Shown piece after piece: positions 18,932 to 25,191 of a stretch of DNA of 25,191 nt. The stretch spans positions 1 to 25,191 of IMG/VR virus record IMGVR_UViG_3300046459_000087; one strand, 5' to 3'. The position numbers and the translations under genes are program-made. Within the stretch, counting starts at the first letter, position 1. The number at the start of each line of letters is the position of its first letter. The stretch comes from a virus. Below the pieces are notes generated by a model. It saw only the letters and a program-made list of their open reading frames with translations, was not told the origin of the DNA and searched no databases.

Positions 18932-19029
18932 GGCACGCGCCGCGCATACAGGATCACTTAGATACGGCGGACCGAGCGCGTGCCACTTGTCGGGTTGCTC
19001 CCTTGATCTCTCCCAGGGTTGAGCACCCG
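18932..19029 (+). ncRNA. Structured leader RNA or possible ncRNA before tRNA-Asp
   Basis: Two strong stems: GGCACGCGC (18932-18940) with GCGCGTGCC (18976-18984), nine bp, and CGGGTTGCTC (18991-19000) with GAGCACCCG (19021-19029), nine bp with one bulge, plus an inner CCCT/AGGG. With promoter copy 9 upstream and no ORF, this may be a folded precursor or a separate small RNA. Confidence 0.45.
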
Positions 19030-19034
19030 GCGTT

Positions 19035-19107
19035 GCTTCGTTGGCCTAGCGGTTAGGGCATCGCCTTGTCATGGCGAGGATCACCGGTTCGAATCCGGTA
19101 CGAGGCG
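19035..19107 (+). tRNA. tRNA-Asp (anticodon GTC)
   Basis: A complete 73-base cloverleaf: acceptor GCTTCGT with ACGAGGC (one G-T wobble), D-arm GCC...GGC, anticodon stem TCGCC/GGCGA around TTGTCAT, T-arm ACCGG TTCGAAT CCGGT, discriminator G. CCA is not encoded. Reads GAC/GAT. Confidence 0.92.
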
Positions 19108-19109
19108 CG

Positions 19110-19150
19110 GGGCACACAGCACCGACCACGAGGTTACCCGCTGTGTGCCC
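19110..19150 (+). terminator. Hairpin after tRNA-Asp
   Basis: A perfect 11-bp stem (19110-19120 with 19140-19150) with a 19-base loop, directly beyond the tRNA and abutting operator h. No T run. It may terminate or mark the 3' processing end. Confidence 0.65.
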
Positions 19151-19163
19151 ACTCACGGTGAGT
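19151..19163. promoter_or_regulatory. Operator palindrome h
   Basis: ACTCAC-G-GTGAGT followed by AGG, one-base centre, right after the tRNA hairpin and before the HNH gene. Same order (hairpin then operator) as at 3080-3136. Confidence 0.68.
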
Positions 19164-19189
19164 AGGTTGCCGGCAGGCTGGGGGTGCTG

Positions 19190-19537
19190 ATGCGTACGCA
19201 GTGCATTGACTGTGACGAGTTGGCCACCCATGCCGGCCGGTGCGAAGCCCATCATGCGGAGTACGGGCGCCGGCGCAGCGTGAGAAGCCATGCTGTGCGG
19301 CGTGCGGCGATCGCGCGGGGCAACAATGCGGCGGCGGCGTTGCGGCGGGCTGTGCGGGCTGCTGGTGGCGCTGAGTGTGGTTGGTGCCGGGGCTTCTATC
19401 GGCCGAGCATCGTGGATATCGACCATGTGTTGCCGCTGTCGCAGGGTGGTGAGGACGTTGAGTCGAACGTTCAGCCCTTGTGCAAGGCATGTCACAAGGC
19501 GAAGACGGCTGTTGACTTCGGTAAGCGGCCCTTTTGA
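19190..19537 (+). CDS. HNH endonuclease (115 aa)
   Basis: ATG 19190 (GTG 19184 is an alternative two codons earlier) has a G-rich ribosome site. An N-terminal zinc cluster (CIDC, then C18 and HH) is followed by an Arg-rich helix and the HNH core CGWC...DIDHVLPLSQGGEDVESNVQPLCKACHKAKT. The protein resembles the 3320 HNH in its core but differs elsewhere. It lies among tRNA genes, where mobile HNH genes often insert. A packaging role is less likely than for the 19924 gene. Confidence 0.82.
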   Translation: MRTQCIDCDELATHAGRCEAHHAEYGRRRSVRSHAVRRAAIARGNNAAAALRRAVRAAGGAECGWCRGFYRPSIVDIDHVLPLSQGGEDVESNVQPLCKACHKAKTAVDFGKRPF

Positions 19538-19543
19538 CCGGGG

Positions 19544-19599
19544 CCAGGGGTACGGGTATGGCGCCCGTTTAAGACCTGTTTCCGAACAGGCGCCCCTGG
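19544..19599 (+). ncRNA. Predicted three-way RNA junction
   Basis: Outer stem CCAGGGG/CCCCTGG (19544-19550 with 19593-19599) encloses two hairpins: CGGG/CCCG (19553-19567) and CCTGTT-TCCG-AACAGG (19575-19590). It follows the HNH gene, 95 bases before a tRNA. It is not a tRNA (no T-arm). May be a terminator-like or processing structure. Confidence 0.4.
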
Positions 19600-19694
19600 T
19601 CACTGCTAAACGCGACGCCTAAGGGTGTCGTCCTGCGGTGCTTCGCGGACAGGACTCGCCCTCACACGGCTGGTGACCTACGCGAAGCGCCTGC

Positions 19695-19768
19695 CCGCTG
19701 GTAGCCCAATTGGAAGAGGCTCACGGCTTAGACCCGTGATGTTGTGGGTTCGACTCCCACCTAGCGGA
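19695..19768 (+). tRNA. tRNA with anticodon TAG (Leu by code, but short variable loop)
   Basis: A 74-base cloverleaf: acceptor CCGCTGG with CTAGCGG (one G-T wobble), anticodon stem CACGG/CCGTG around CTTAGAC, T-arm GTGGG TTCGACT CCCAC, discriminator A. The anticodon 5'-TAG-3' reads CTA (Leu), rare in Streptomyces. The variable region is only five bases, whereas bacterial tRNA-Leu has a long variable arm. CCA is not encoded. Confidence 0.85.
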
Positions 19769-19827
19769 CGGAGCACGAGACGCAAGCGGGGCACGCACTC
19801 CCTGGCCCACTACGGGTTCTCGTGCAA

Positions 19828-19902
19828 GTGGGTATAGCTCAGCTTGGCCAGAGCACTCCGTTTGGGACGGAGACGTCGTGGGTTCGAATCCCGCTGCCCG
19901 CA
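19828..19902 (+). tRNA. tRNA-Pro (anticodon TGG)
   Basis: A 75-base cloverleaf: acceptor GTGGGTA with TGCCCGC (two G-T wobbles), D-arm GCTC...GAGC, anticodon stem CTCCG/CGGAG around TTTGGGA, T-arm GTGGG TTCGAAT CCCGC. Anticodon TGG reads CCA, a rare Pro codon in high-GC hosts. The acceptor wobbles leave the identity moderately certain. Confidence 0.88.
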
Positions 19903-19923
19903 CAACATAATCAAGGGGTGACT

Positions 19924-20301
19924 ATGGGTGCTCGTTCTGTGTGCTCGACCCCCGGTTGCCCCGTGCTTGTCTATCCTGCCGGCCGATGCGCTGAGTGTGT
20001 GGCTAAGGCTGCTGCTATGCGTCGCGCGCGTGGTGGGAGCACTGCTAAGCGTGGCTACGACAAGGGGTGGCAGCGTACGCGCAAGGCCTACCTAAGGGCC
20101 CATCCGCTGTGTGAGTGCGCTGAGTGTGCTGCTGTGCCTATGCCATTGCGTCAGCCGGCTACTGAGGTTGATCACATTGATGGGCTCGGACCATTGGGCC
20201 CACGTGGTCACGACTGGTCGAACCTCAGGGCCATGACGAAGGCTCATCACTCACGAGAGACAGCGAAGCATCAGCCTGGTGGTTGGAATGATCGCGAATG
20301 A
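19924..20301 (+). CDS. HNH endonuclease next to terminase (125 aa)
   Basis: ATG 19924 with GGGG upstream. N-terminal Cys pairs (CSTPGC, CAEC), then CECAEC and an HNH core EVDHIDGL...HDWSNLRAMTKAHHSRETAKHQ. In HK97-type phages an HNH protein next to the terminase is required for cos cleavage; the position directly before TerS makes this the natural candidate here. It starts 21 bases after tRNA-Pro. The gap that follows holds the possible packaging site. Confidence 0.85.
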   Translation: MGARSVCSTPGCPVLVYPAGRCAECVAKAAAMRRARGGSTAKRGYDKGWQRTRKAYLRAHPLCECAECAAVPMPLRQPATEVDHIDGLGPLGPRGHDWSNLRAMTKAHHSRETAKHQPGGWNDRE

Positions 20302-20308
20302 TGTGCAA

Positions 20309-20334
20309 TTTGCATACGTTTGCGATTCGTTTGC
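20309..20334 (+). repeat. Three helically phased TTTGC repeats
   Basis: TTTGC at 20309, 20319 and 20330, spaced 10-11 bases (one helical turn), between HNH and TerS. A fourth TTTGC and an inverted GCAAA follow around 20457-20470. Such arrays are typical of terminase small-subunit binding sites. Confidence 0.5.
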
Positions 20335-20363
20335 TTTCGTGAGCATGGGGTGGGGGGTGACCC

Positions 20364-20407
20364 CTGCCGGCCTAGGGGACCTTGAACGCGGGGGAGGGCG
20401 CCGGCAG
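20364..20407. repeat. Inverted repeat in putative packaging region
   Basis: CTGCCGGC (20364-20371) and GCCGGCAG (20400-20407) enclose 28 G-rich bases. The pair lies centrally in the 191-base gap before TerS, a sensible position for cos or pac. The cleavage point cannot be read from sequence alone. Confidence 0.45.
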
Positions 20408-20492
20408 GTGTGCCCGGTTCAAACACCCGTTTGATCTTGCTGGCACGCGCCGGCACTTTGCACTGCAAACACGCGAACGGAGGTGATCACCC

Positions 20493-20945
20493 ATGCCACG
20501 AGGCGGAGCACGCGTACGATCCGGGCCGGCACCGACCAGTCAGGAGCGGAGCCACAAGGCAGACGCGCAAGGCTGGGTGACCCTCCCCGCTGATGGTCGC
20601 GATGGGTATGAGCCGGCCTTCCCGCTGGCCGATCCGTCGCCGCGTGAGATGCAGCTATGGGAGCGCCTTTGGGAGACACCCCAGGCGACCATGTGGGAGC
20701 AACTTCACCAAGAGTTCGAGGTTGCCTCGTACGTCCGGCTGCTCGTTCGTGCTGAGTCTCCACGGTCCTCCGCGATCGTCTGGGGTCAGGTCAAGCAATT
20801 CGCCGAATCACTCGGTTTGAGCGTGAGCGGTATGCAGCGCAACAAGTGGACCATTGCCCCGGTTGGCCAGGCTGACGATGATGCGCCGGCTGTGTCGGGG
20901 GTGTCGTCGCTGACTGCCCGGCTTAAGGCGGTGGGCGGTGACTGA
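20493..20945 (+). CDS. Terminase small subunit (150 aa)
   Basis: Recognises the packaging site and presents DNA to the large subunit. ATG 20493 has one of the best ribosome sites in the window (CGGAGGTGATC). The middle section (EMQLWERLWETPQATMWEQ, YVRLLVRAESPRSSAIVWGQVKQFAESLGLSVSGMQRNKWTI) is the helical pattern of phage TerS proteins, with an Arg/Gly-rich N-terminus that may touch DNA. It overlaps TerL by eight bases. Assignment rests on fold pattern and position. Confidence 0.82.
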   Translation: MPRGGARVRSGPAPTSQERSHKADAQGWVTLPADGRDGYEPAFPLADPSPREMQLWERLWETPQATMWEQLHQEFEVASYVRLLVRAESPRSSAIVWGQVKQFAESLGLSVSGMQRNKWTIAPVGQADDDAPAVSGVSSLTARLKAVGGD

Positions 20946-22548
20946 CGGTAAGTGCTTGGTGGTCACGCTCGCATGGATCGAGGCTCATGCTGTCATCCCT
21001 GACGGGTTTCGGCAAGGTGAGCCGTTCGAGTTGCTTGCCTGGCAACTCAAGGTAGCAAGCAACATGTACACGGTGCGTGACACGGCGGAAGTCGGTCAGA
21101 AGTCGTCTGCGTTCGTCTACCGGCGCGCGCAAGTGATCATGCCTCAGAAGTCCGGCAAGGGCCCGTTTGCGGCTGCTGTCGTGCTCGCTGAGGCTGCTGG
21201 GCCAACGGTGTTCGCCGGCTTCGCTGAGGGTGGCGAGCGGTACCGCTGCAAGGATCACGGTTGCCCCTGCGGCTGGGTGTACGAGTACGCCGAAGGCGAG
21301 CCCATGGCGGTTCCCCAGCCCACGCCGTTGATTCAGCTCTTGGCCACGTCTGAGGATCAGGTTGCCAACGTCTACAGGCCGCTGGTCGCCATGGTCAAGC
21401 ACGGGTCGCTAGGCGCTGTCATGAGCGTGCGTGAAGGCTTCATGCGGGTAGGCGACGAAGGCCGCATTGACGTCGTGACTTCGTCGGCCCAATCGCGCCT
21501 GGGTAACCCGATTACGTTCGCCATTCAGGATGAGACAGGCACGTACACAGCGACGAACAAGATGATCAAGGTCGCTGAGACGATGCGTCGTGGTCTCGCC
21601 GGCATGTCCGGGCGCAGCATGGAGACGACGAACGCTTACGACCCGTCGGAGTACAGCACCGCGCAGCGCACGCACGAGGGTAAGGCCGAGGACGTTTACC
21701 GGTACTTCCCTCAGGCGCCGGCCACGCTGAGCTACCGAAACAAGGTTGAGCGCCGCCGGATTCATAAGGCTGTGTACGTCGACTGCCCGCATATCGACCT
21801 TGACGCCATTGAGGCTGAGGCCGCTGAGCTTCTTGAGTCGGACCCTGGGCAGGCTGAGCGGTTCTTCGGTAACCGCATCATGGCTGGTCACGGTTCGTGG
21901 CTTGAGGCGGCGCACTGGATATCGCGCGCGAGTGACCGCGAGAAGCCGGCGCCATCGGCATACAAGCTGATGAAGGTTCCGATTGTCCTGGGCTTCGACG
22001 GCTCGGATAGCGACGACTGGACAGGCATTCGCGCTGAGACGCTGGAAGGCTTTCAGTTCACGCCCACATACGGGCCTAGCGACCGCCCTACGGTATGGGA
22101 CCCAGCGGAGTGGGGCGGGCAGGTGCCGCGCCTTGAAGTCGACGCAGCGGTTAGCGAACTGTTCGCGAAGTACGACGTCAAACTCATGTACTGCGACCCA
22201 CCTTATTGGGAAACGGAAGTGGACCAGTGGGCTGAGCGGTACGGAGACAGGCGCGTTGTCCGCTGGCACACTCGCCGGCCGATGCAAATGCACGCTGCCG
22301 CTGAGCGGATCAAGACTGACGTCATTAAGAAGGATTCGAATTTCACGCACGACGGTTGCCCGATTACGGAGCGCCACGTGTTCAACGCGCGTATGGCCGC
22401 GCGTCCGTCTGATCGCTATGTGCTGGCCAAGCCTGAGCACAAACGAAAGATCGACCTTGCGGTTGTCAGTGTGCTCACGCATGAAGCTGCGTGTGACGCG
22501 ATCGCCGCCGGCCTGTTGAAGCGTAAGCCCTTTTACATGTCTGCCTAG
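20938..22548 (+). CDS. Terminase large subunit (536 aa)
   Basis: ATP-driven DNA packaging motor and nuclease. The Walker A-like motif is MPQKSGKGP (residues 68-76, non-standard), Walker B FAIQDE with D198 and E199. The C-terminal RNase H-like nuclease shows GFDGSDSDDW (D354) and YCDPPYW (D420), with DLAVVS near the end. Between Walker A and B there is an unusual Cys/His insert C104-K-D-H107-G-C109-P-C111, likely a small zinc loop. GTG 20938 overlaps TerS. Length and order are normal for an HK97-like head module. Confidence 0.9.
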   Translation: MTDGKCLVVTLAWIEAHAVIPDGFRQGEPFELLAWQLKVASNMYTVRDTAEVGQKSSAFVYRRAQVIMPQKSGKGPFAAAVVLAEAAGPTVFAGFAEGGERYRCKDHGCPCGWVYEYAEGEPMAVPQPTPLIQLLATSEDQVANVYRPLVAMVKHGSLGAVMSVREGFMRVGDEGRIDVVTSSAQSRLGNPITFAIQDETGTYTATNKMIKVAETMRRGLAGMSGRSMETTNAYDPSEYSTAQRTHEGKAEDVYRYFPQAPATLSYRNKVERRRIHKAVYVDCPHIDLDAIEAEAAELLESDPGQAERFFGNRIMAGHGSWLEAAHWISRASDREKPAPSAYKLMKVPIVLGFDGSDSDDWTGIRAETLEGFQFTPTYGPSDRPTVWDPAEWGGQVPRLEVDAAVSELFAKYDVKLMYCDPPYWETEVDQWAERYGDRRVVRWHTRRPMQMHAAAERIKTDVIKKDSNFTHDGCPITERHVFNARMAARPSDRYVLAKPEHKRKIDLAVVSVLTHEAACDAIAAGLLKRKPFYMSA

Positions 22549-22559
22549 AAAGGAGCGCG

Positions 22560-24041
22560 GTGGCTACATACGGTGAAGCACTATCGCTTGTTCAGCTACT
22601 TGAGAACGAGCTAATGAACCGGCGTCCGCGTGTCCAGCGGCATTCGGCGTATTACCAGGGTGAGCAGAAGCTAGCGTTTGCGTCGGATCAGTTTCGGAAG
22701 TTTCACGGTGACCGGTACCGCGATTTCGCGGACAACTGGGTACAGGTAACGTCCGACTCGCCGGTTGAGCGACTGACGGTGAACGGCGTTCTGCCCGCCG
22801 GCATGACCGAGGCTGACAAGGAATCGTGGCGCGTCTGGCAAATGAACGCGCTTGACGCTGACTCGCAACTTGGCTTCCTCGGTGCTGTCAACAGTGGGCG
22901 CAGCTTCGTGCTCGTCTGGGGCAATCCGGATGATCCGGAGACGCCTGAGGTGACGTTTGAGGATGCCTCACAGTGCATTGTCGCGTACGTGCCTGGGTCC
23001 CGCCGGAAGCGCCGTGCCGCGCTGAAACGTTGGGATGATGGGTTTCGCAGTTTCGCCACGCTGTACCTTGCAAACGAGGTGTGGAAGTTCGAGCGGCCGA
23101 TTCTGGGCACGAGCACCAAGACGCCGCAGATGCGCTCCGTTGACAATGAGCTTGACCAGTGGCTACCGCGCGACATGGGTGACGAGCCGAACCCTCAGCC
23201 AAACCCTATGGGCGTGGTTCCGATTGTTGAGCTTCCCAACCGGCCGATGCTGGCGGACGAGCCCGTAAGTGATATCGCGGGTGTGATCGCCATGCAGGAT
23301 GCTGTGAACCTCTTGTGGGCGCAGTTGTTCACCGCTGCTGACTATGCGTCGTTCCCTCAGCGCATCGTCCTGGGTGCCGAGGTTCCGGAAATCCCGATCC
23401 TTGACGAGACGGGCCAGATTGTTGGTTCGCGCCCGGTTGATATGGAACGGTTCGCGGTCGACCGCGTCATGTTCTTCACGGGTGATGACGTCAAGGTCAC
23501 TGAGTGGACTGCGGCGAACCTTGAGGCATACACGAACGTGATGGAAGTGGCCGTGGGTCACATTGCCGCACAGACGCGCACGCCTCAGCATTACCTGATT
23601 GGCAAGATGGCGAATCTGTCCGGTGACGCGCTGTTGGCCGCTGAGACTGGTCTAGTCAAGCGGGTTGAAGAGAAGCAGATTTGGTTTGGTCAGGCGCTCC
23701 GCGAGATGTTCCGGCTGATCGCGCTCGCGCAGGGTGACGACGGTAAGGCGAAGGCCATTGCCGGCGGACGAGTGCTGTGGGCTGACGCCGAATCGCGCAG
23801 TCAGGCACAACAGGCTGACGCACTGCTGAAGCTGAAACAGATCGGGTTCCCTTTCGAGTTCCTGGCGCTGCGCTTCGGCATTACGCCGACTGAGCTAGCC
23901 GACATTCTGCTGATGCGCGAGAAGGAGCTACAGGCTGACCCCATGGGCGCGTTCACGTCGCTGATGGCACGTGATCCGGCGCAGGGAGACACCACGAATG
24001 GCAGCAAGTTGGCGGGCACAGCGGCACCAGCAGCAGCGTGA
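22560..24041 (+). CDS. Portal protein, SPP1 gp6-like (493 aa)
   Basis: Dodecameric ring at the capsid vertex through which DNA passes. GTG 22560 follows GAAAGGAG. The N-terminal RRPRVQRHSAYYQGEQKL segment, the central WGNPDDPETPEVTFEDAS region, and the long helical SSP-like part (IAGVIAMQDAVNLLWAQLFTAADYASFPQR; TRTPQHYLIGKMANLSGDALLAAETGLVKRVEEKQ) are typical of this family. Family-normal length. It overlaps the MuF-like gene by 44 bases in another frame. Confidence 0.9.
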   Translation: MATYGEALSLVQLLENELMNRRPRVQRHSAYYQGEQKLAFASDQFRKFHGDRYRDFADNWVQVTSDSPVERLTVNGVLPAGMTEADKESWRVWQMNALDADSQLGFLGAVNSGRSFVLVWGNPDDPETPEVTFEDASQCIVAYVPGSRRKRRAALKRWDDGFRSFATLYLANEVWKFERPILGTSTKTPQMRSVDNELDQWLPRDMGDEPNPQPNPMGVVPIVELPNRPMLADEPVSDIAGVIAMQDAVNLLWAQLFTAADYASFPQRIVLGAEVPEIPILDETGQIVGSRPVDMERFAVDRVMFFTGDDVKVTEWTAANLEAYTNVMEVAVGHIAAQTRTPQHYLIGKMANLSGDALLAAETGLVKRVEEKQIWFGQALREMFRLIALAQGDDGKAKAIAGGRVLWADAESRSQAQQADALLKLKQIGFPFEFLALRFGITPTELADILLMREKELQADPMGAFTSLMARDPAQGDTTNGSKLAGTAAPAAA

Positions 24042-24927
24042 GGCACTAGCGGACGCTACGGCGCGCGCGGTTCTCGCTGAGTGGGCAAAGGTCAATCCTG
24101 ATGATGTGGCGCGCGATTGGGCGCGTCTGCTTCCGAAGGTTACGGCGTATGTGCAGGCTGGTCAGCTTCACGCGGCTGAGGGCACGCATACATTCATGCG
24201 CGAACTGTTGGGCGCTGACGCTGATCTGAGTCCGCAGATTGTGCCTGAACAGTTCGCATCACAAACGCCCGACGGGCGAGACGCAATGGGTTTGCTCGCA
24301 CGCGCGGTCCCGAATGCGATCACTGCGCGGCGTAAAGGGTTCAGTCCGCGTGCCGCAATGGCTCGTGCCGCTGGGTTCCTTGACATGGTTGTGCGCACTG
24401 TGGTCGCTGACACTGGCCGACAGGCTGATCAGGCGGCGATGGTGGCCAACAAGGGTGTAACCGGCTACGTGCGCGTTGTGGAGCTTCCCGCGTGCTCGCG
24501 GTGCATCATCCTGGCCGGCCGCGAGTACGGCGTTTCCAGCGGCTTTCTGCGGCATCCTCGCTGCGATTGCACGATGGAGCCTGTCACGCGCAAGCACATG
24601 CCGACACCACTTCGGCCGGCCGACCTGTTCGACAGCATGACCCCCGCCCAACGACGCAAGGTCTTTGGCGAAGCCGGGGCGAAGGCGATTCAGGATGGGG
24701 CGCGCATCTCCAGCGTGGTCAACGCTCGCAAGAGTATGGATCGCGTCGAGATGTTCGGGAAGACGGTACAGGTGACGCATGTCGGCACCGGTAGCCGGAA
24801 GAACCCGCGTCCCCCGCGTCTGATGCCGGAGGAGATTTACCGCCTAGCCGAGGCGGAGAACAGTGACCCGAAGGCGCAGCGAGAGCACGCCATTCGACTG
24901 CTGTACAAGAACGGCTATCTCCGCTAG
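23998..24927 (+). CDS. MuF-like minor head protein (309 aa)
   Basis: Head morphogenesis protein usually bound near the portal. ATG 23998 follows GGGAG. The N-terminal third is helical; then comes the family signature CSRCIILAGREY...GFLRHPRCDCTMEPV, with the conserved CxxC and HPxCxC arrangement. The C-terminus is basic and ends YKNGYLR. Some relatives carry a C-terminal toxin or protease; none is visible here. Operator i follows 26 bases after the stop. Confidence 0.83.
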   Translation: MAASWRAQRHQQQREALADATARAVLAEWAKVNPDDVARDWARLLPKVTAYVQAGQLHAAEGTHTFMRELLGADADLSPQIVPEQFASQTPDGRDAMGLLARAVPNAITARRKGFSPRAAMARAAGFLDMVVRTVVADTGRQADQAAMVANKGVTGYVRVVELPACSRCIILAGREYGVSSGFLRHPRCDCTMEPVTRKHMPTPLRPADLFDSMTPAQRRKVFGEAGAKAIQDGARISSVVNARKSMDRVEMFGKTVQVTHVGTGSRKNPRPPRLMPEEIYRLAEAENSDPKAQREHAIRLLYKNGYLR

Positions 24928-24953
24928 CGCGCAATGCGCAGCGGTTCCATCCC

Positions 24954-24966
24954 ACTCACGGTGAGT
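24954..24966. promoter_or_regulatory. Operator palindrome i (in late operon)
   Basis: ACTCAC-G-GTGAGT inside the longer palindrome CCCACTCACGGTGAGTGGG, between the MuF-like and scaffold genes. A repressor site within the head-gene operon would silence or block late transcription in the prophage. Confidence 0.7.
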
Positions 24967-24997
24967 GGGTTAACCCCCGCAATGGAGGCGCTTCACC

Positions 24998-25191
24998 ATG
25001 CCCGAAGACATCGAGAACGAGACCGAGACCGACGCTACCGCTGAGGGTGTCACCGACGAGACTACGTCGACTGGCACGGATGACGACACCACTCCGGAGG
25101 GTGCCGACTCCCTAGGCGACGCCGGTAAGCGCGCTCTTGATTCGATGAAGTCGAAGTGGAAGGCGGAGCGTACCCAGCGTCAGGCGCTTGA
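24998..25191 (+). CDS. Scaffolding protein, N-terminal part (runs off the window)
   Basis: ATG 24998 with GGAGG ten bases upstream. The 64 visible codons are strongly acidic and rich in Thr, Glu and Asp (MPEDIENETETDATAEG), then change to a basic, probably coiled-coil start (GKRALDSMKSKWKAERTQRQAL). This composition and the position after portal and MuF-like genes are typical of a phage scaffold before the capsid gene. No stop in frame within the window. Confidence 0.72.
   Translation, partial: MPEDIENETETDATAEGVTDETTSTGTDDDTTPEGADSLGDAGKRALDSMKSKWKAERTQRQAL

Larger units (their letters stand above)
18666..19034. other. 369-bp non-coding region between int and tRNA-Asp
   Basis: Contains the int terminator, a palindrome TAGTT-TGCCT-AACTA (18720-18734), a tandem ACAGGCG pair (about 18759-18772), an AT-rich block framed by 13-bp inverted repeats, the duplicated 18-bp element, promoter copy 9 and two long-range RNA stems. 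No ORF is convincing. It is the best candidate in the window for a replication or major control region and for the late promoter. Confidence 0.6.

Noticed and set aside
1-25191. CRISPR array, insertion sequence or transposase
   Set aside because: The repeats are dispersed single elements, not regularly spaced arrays, and no transposase motif or terminal inverted repeats with target duplications were seen.

Overview
The window is about 25 kb of a temperate actinobacteriophage, almost certainly a Streptomyces siphovirus of the phiC31/phiBT1/TG1 kind. Supporting evidence: high GC with GC-biased third positions, a 591-residue large serine integrase whose N-terminus and core read like phiC31 Int, an attP-like site directly upstream of it that resembles phiC31 attP, a 244-residue protein that fits the phiC31 gp3 recombination directionality factor (RDF), and an HNH/TerS/TerL/portal/MuF/scaffold head module. 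Nearly every gene is on the + strand; the only convincing minus-strand genes are two tiny ones at 16089-16402.

Layout. 69-9680 is the early replication and control region: RecB/Cas4-like nuclease, small proteins, RDF, HNH nuclease, primase-helicase, family A DNA polymerase and a divergent sigma-factor-like protein. 9763-13978 is an accessory cluster: a tRNA-like gene with an abnormal anticodon arm, ThyX, dCMP deaminase, a thioredoxin-like protein and a chain of very small translationally coupled ORFs. 14285-15988 holds an exported His-rich protein and a four-helix membrane protein with a cytosolic helix-turn-helix (HTH). 16089-18665 is the lysogeny/integration module: two minus-strand Cys proteins, a divergent GntR-like regulator, attP and int. 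18666-19923 is mostly non-coding: AT-rich inverted repeats, structured RNA, tRNA-Asp, an HNH gene, a tRNA with anticodon UAG and a tRNA-Pro. 19924-25191 is the start of the late operon, with a plausible packaging site just before the small terminase gene.

Two repeat families organise transcription. (1) Nine identical, same-strand copies of GTCACCGACTCCCTTC stand before early units and before the tRNA-Asp region, often just after a terminator. They look like phage-specific early promoters, and the sigma-like protein at 8490-9680, itself preceded by a copy, is the best candidate to read them. (2) Eight good plus one degenerate ACTCAC/GTGAGT palindromes sit in gaps, in terminator loops and inside one near-ideal host-type promoter. 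They resemble repressor operators such as the conserved inverted repeats of phiC31. The repressor gene itself is not in this window.

The int gene is followed within about 2 kb by the terminase genes on continuous sequence. In a linear virion genome these would probably lie near opposite ends, so the window probably comes from a circularised or permuted assembly.
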